From an uncultured Bacteroidota bacterium (lineage in GTDB: Bacteria; Bacteroidota; Bacteroidia; Flavobacteriales; Flavobacteriaceae): 7,354 nucleotides of DNA. The notes under the pieces are model-generated. The model saw nothing but the letters and a program-made list of their open reading frames with translations, ran no database searches and was not told where the DNA came from. Both the position numbers and the translations under genes were made by a program. The stretch is taken from positions 1-7,354 of the forward strand of contig CACLUN010000036.1 of assembly GCA_902610105.1 (NCBI GenBank), read 5' to 3'. This document shows, piece after piece, positions 5,904 through 7,354 of the stretch (positions are counted from its first letter, which is position 1; the number at the start of each line of letters is the position of its first letter).

Positions 5904-7354
5904 ATAAATACAGCAAAGTAATCACTAAAAAAGGTTCACAGCCGGCAGCCCAAGCGATGCTTCATGCAATTGGTCTAAAAAAAGAAGATTTTAACAAACC
6001 TTTTATTGGAATAGCAAGTACTGGGTATGAGGGAAATCCATGTAATATGCACCTAAATGAACTCTCAATTGAAATAAAAAATGAAATTAATAAGGATGAG
6101 GCTGTTCCTTTGATATTTAATACTATAGGGATAAGTGACGGTATTTCAATGGGGACTAATGGTATGAAATACTCGCTTCCATCAAGAGATATAATAGCAG
6201 ATTCAATTGAATCTGTTGTAAATGGTATGTCATACGATTCCCTAATTAGTGTTGTTGGATGTGACAAAAATATGCCAGGTGCATTAATGGCTATGATAAG
6301 ATTAAATAGACCATCTATTCTTGTATATGGTGGAACTATAGCTGCAGGATGTTACAAGGGAAAAAAATTAGATATTGTTTCGGCTTTTGAGGCTTGGGGT
6401 GAAAAAGTCTCAGGAAAATTATCTAATGAAGATTACGATGAAATAATAAGTAATGCATGTCCTGGACCTGGCGCATGCGGTGGAATGTACACAGCAAATA
6501 CAATGTCTTCGGCAATTGAGGCAATGGGTATGGCACTTCCATACAACTCATCAAACCCAGCTGTAAGCAAAAACAAATTAAATGAAAAAAAAATTATTTC
6601 AAATTCTATAATTAATCTTATAAGAAAAGATATAAAACCTAGTGATATAATAAATAAAAAATCAATTGAAAATGCTGTTCGCTTAATAACTCTTTTAGGT
6701 GGCTCAACAAATGCGGTATTACATATTCTAGCAATCTGTAAAACTGCAAATATTGATTTTAAGATCGATGATTTTCAAAAAATATCAGATGAAACACCCT
6801 TCTTAGCTAATTTAAAACCAAGTGGAAAATATCTAATGGAAGATTTGCATAATATTGGTGGTATTCCAGCAGTAATGAAATTTATGTTAGAGAATAATAT
6901 GCTTCATTATGATTGCATGACAGTCACAGGAAAGACTATTGAAGAAAATTTAAAAACAGTTGAGACTTTAAAATTTGATCAAGACATAATAAGACCTTTG
7001 AATAATCCTATTAAATCATCAGGGCATATTAGAATATTGTATGGCAATTTAGCCCCAGAGGGCTCGGTTGCTAAAATTACTGGGAAAGAAGGATTGATTT
7101 TCAAAGGAAAGGCTAAAGTTTTCAATAGTGAAAATGATGCTAATAATGCAATCAAGAATAATCAAATTTTAAAAGGTGATGTAATTGTAATTAGATATGA
7201 GGGACCAAAAGGTGGACCGGGCATGCCTGAAATGCTAAAACCAACTTCAGCAATAATGGGTGCAGGTCTCGGAAATGATGTAGCTTTAATTACTGACGGT
7301 AGATTTTCTGGTGGAACTCATGGTTTTGTTGTTGGTCACATATCTCCAGAAGCA
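5894..7354 (+). CDS. ilvD: Dihydroxy-acid dehydratase IlvD (5' part, truncated by window end)
   Basis: IlvD dehydrates 2,3-dihydroxy-isovalerate and 2,3-dihydroxy-3-methylvalerate to the 2-oxo acids that become valine/leucine and isoleucine; it is a cytosolic iron-sulfur enzyme. The 487 visible codons begin [23 protein letters not shown], the usual start of this protein. Iron-sulfur ligand positions are present: CNMHLN (C50), GCDKNMPG (C123, with the D-K pair at 124-125) and [16 protein letters not shown] (C195). Other conserved blocks are [44 protein letters not shown], and [11 protein letters not shown] with the S472 expected to act as base. All three cysteines suggest a [2Fe-2S]-type enzyme. 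Roughly 70 C-terminal residues of a typical 555-560 are missing beyond base 7354. An A9 run near 6585-6593 is in frame. In many Bacteroidota ilvB, ilvN and ilvC follow; that would be testable just outside the window. Confidence 0.97.
   Translation, partial: MELNKYSKVITKKGSQPAAQAMLHAIGLKKEDFNKPFIGIASTGYEGNPCNMHLNELSIEIKNEINKDEAVPLIFNTIGISDGISMGTNGMKYSLPSRDIIADSIESVVNGMSYDSLISVVGCDKNMPGALMAMIRLNRPSILVYGGTIAAGCYKGKKLDIVSAFEAWGEKVSGKLSNEDYDEIISNACPGPGACGGMYTANTMSSAIEAMGMALPYNSSNPAVSKNKLNEKKIISNSIINLIRKDIKPSDIINKKSIENAVRLITLLGGSTNAVLHILAICKTANIDFKIDDFQKISDETPFLANLKPSGKYLMEDLHNIGGIPAVMKFMLENNMLHYDCMTVTGKTIEENLKTVETLKFDQDIIRPLNNPIKSSGHIRILYGNLAPEGSVAKITGKEGLIFKGKAKVFNSENDANNAIKNNQILKGDVIVIRYEGPKGGPGMPEMLKPTSAIMGAGLGNDVALITDGRFSGGTHGFVVGHISPEA

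Noticed and set aside
5962..6267. Open frame of 101 codons on the minus strand inside ilvD
   Set aside because: It is antisense to the conserved iron-sulfur region of ilvD, where conserved codons explain the open frame; no independent coding signal is seen.
1..7354. Search by eye for mobile elements, CRISPR repeats, tRNAs, toxin-antitoxin or defence genes
   Set aside because: Almost all of the window is accounted for by recognisable housekeeping or metabolic genes; no repeat array, terminal inverted repeats, tRNA-like cloverleaf or defence-family motif was found.

Overview
The window looks like ordinary chromosomal sequence from a low-GC member of the Bacteroidota, most likely a marine flavobacterium. 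The basis is the strong A/T bias, the absence of convincing Shine-Dalgarno sites before most genes, A-rich start contexts, and protein flavour (a DsbD with a CPLSLNC segment before its thioredoxin domain, an ALDH followed by a nitroreductase, and IlvD starting MELNKYSK). I see no insertion sequence, phage gene, CRISPR array, tRNA or rRNA.

Layout. Positions 1-3667 hold a compact plus-strand run of three genes: the 3' end of a chorismate-binding enzyme (probably pabB, folate pathway), tilS (tRNA-Ile lysidine synthase) 12 bases later, and dsbD (membrane thiol-disulfide reductase), whose start lies inside the end of tilS. Three bases after dsbD a convergent minus-strand pair begins. Read in its own direction, this pair is a class-3-type aldehyde dehydrogenase (5791 to 4394) followed by a nitroreductase-family flavoprotein (4394 to 3671), joined by an overlapping stop/start, TAATG. 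Divergent from the dehydrogenase, on the plus strand, is ilvD (dihydroxy-acid dehydratase, branched-chain amino acid synthesis). It runs off the right end with about 487 codons present.

How the parts fit. The plus-strand trio looks like a co-transcribed housekeeping unit with no obvious shared pathway. The dehydrogenase and nitroreductase are translationally coupled redox enzymes of unknown physiological substrate. ilvD is probably the first gene of a branched-chain amino acid operon continuing to the right.

Points of interest. (1) The nitroreductase is split by a single extra A in an A8 run. The hallmark N-terminus (RRSVRRF) is in one frame and the rest (LAPNSSNLQLWEFY onward) in another. 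(2) The short ilvD leader holds a terminator-like hairpin plus U8, a 21-codon ORF with Ile at codons 2, 5, 8 and 11 that overlaps the ilvD start, and a repeated ATGGAG. The repeat would let the same CTCCAT arm pair either with the hairpin partner or with the ilvD start codon. This is a candidate attenuator or translational switch, not a proven one. I did not find a clearly new multi-gene system here.
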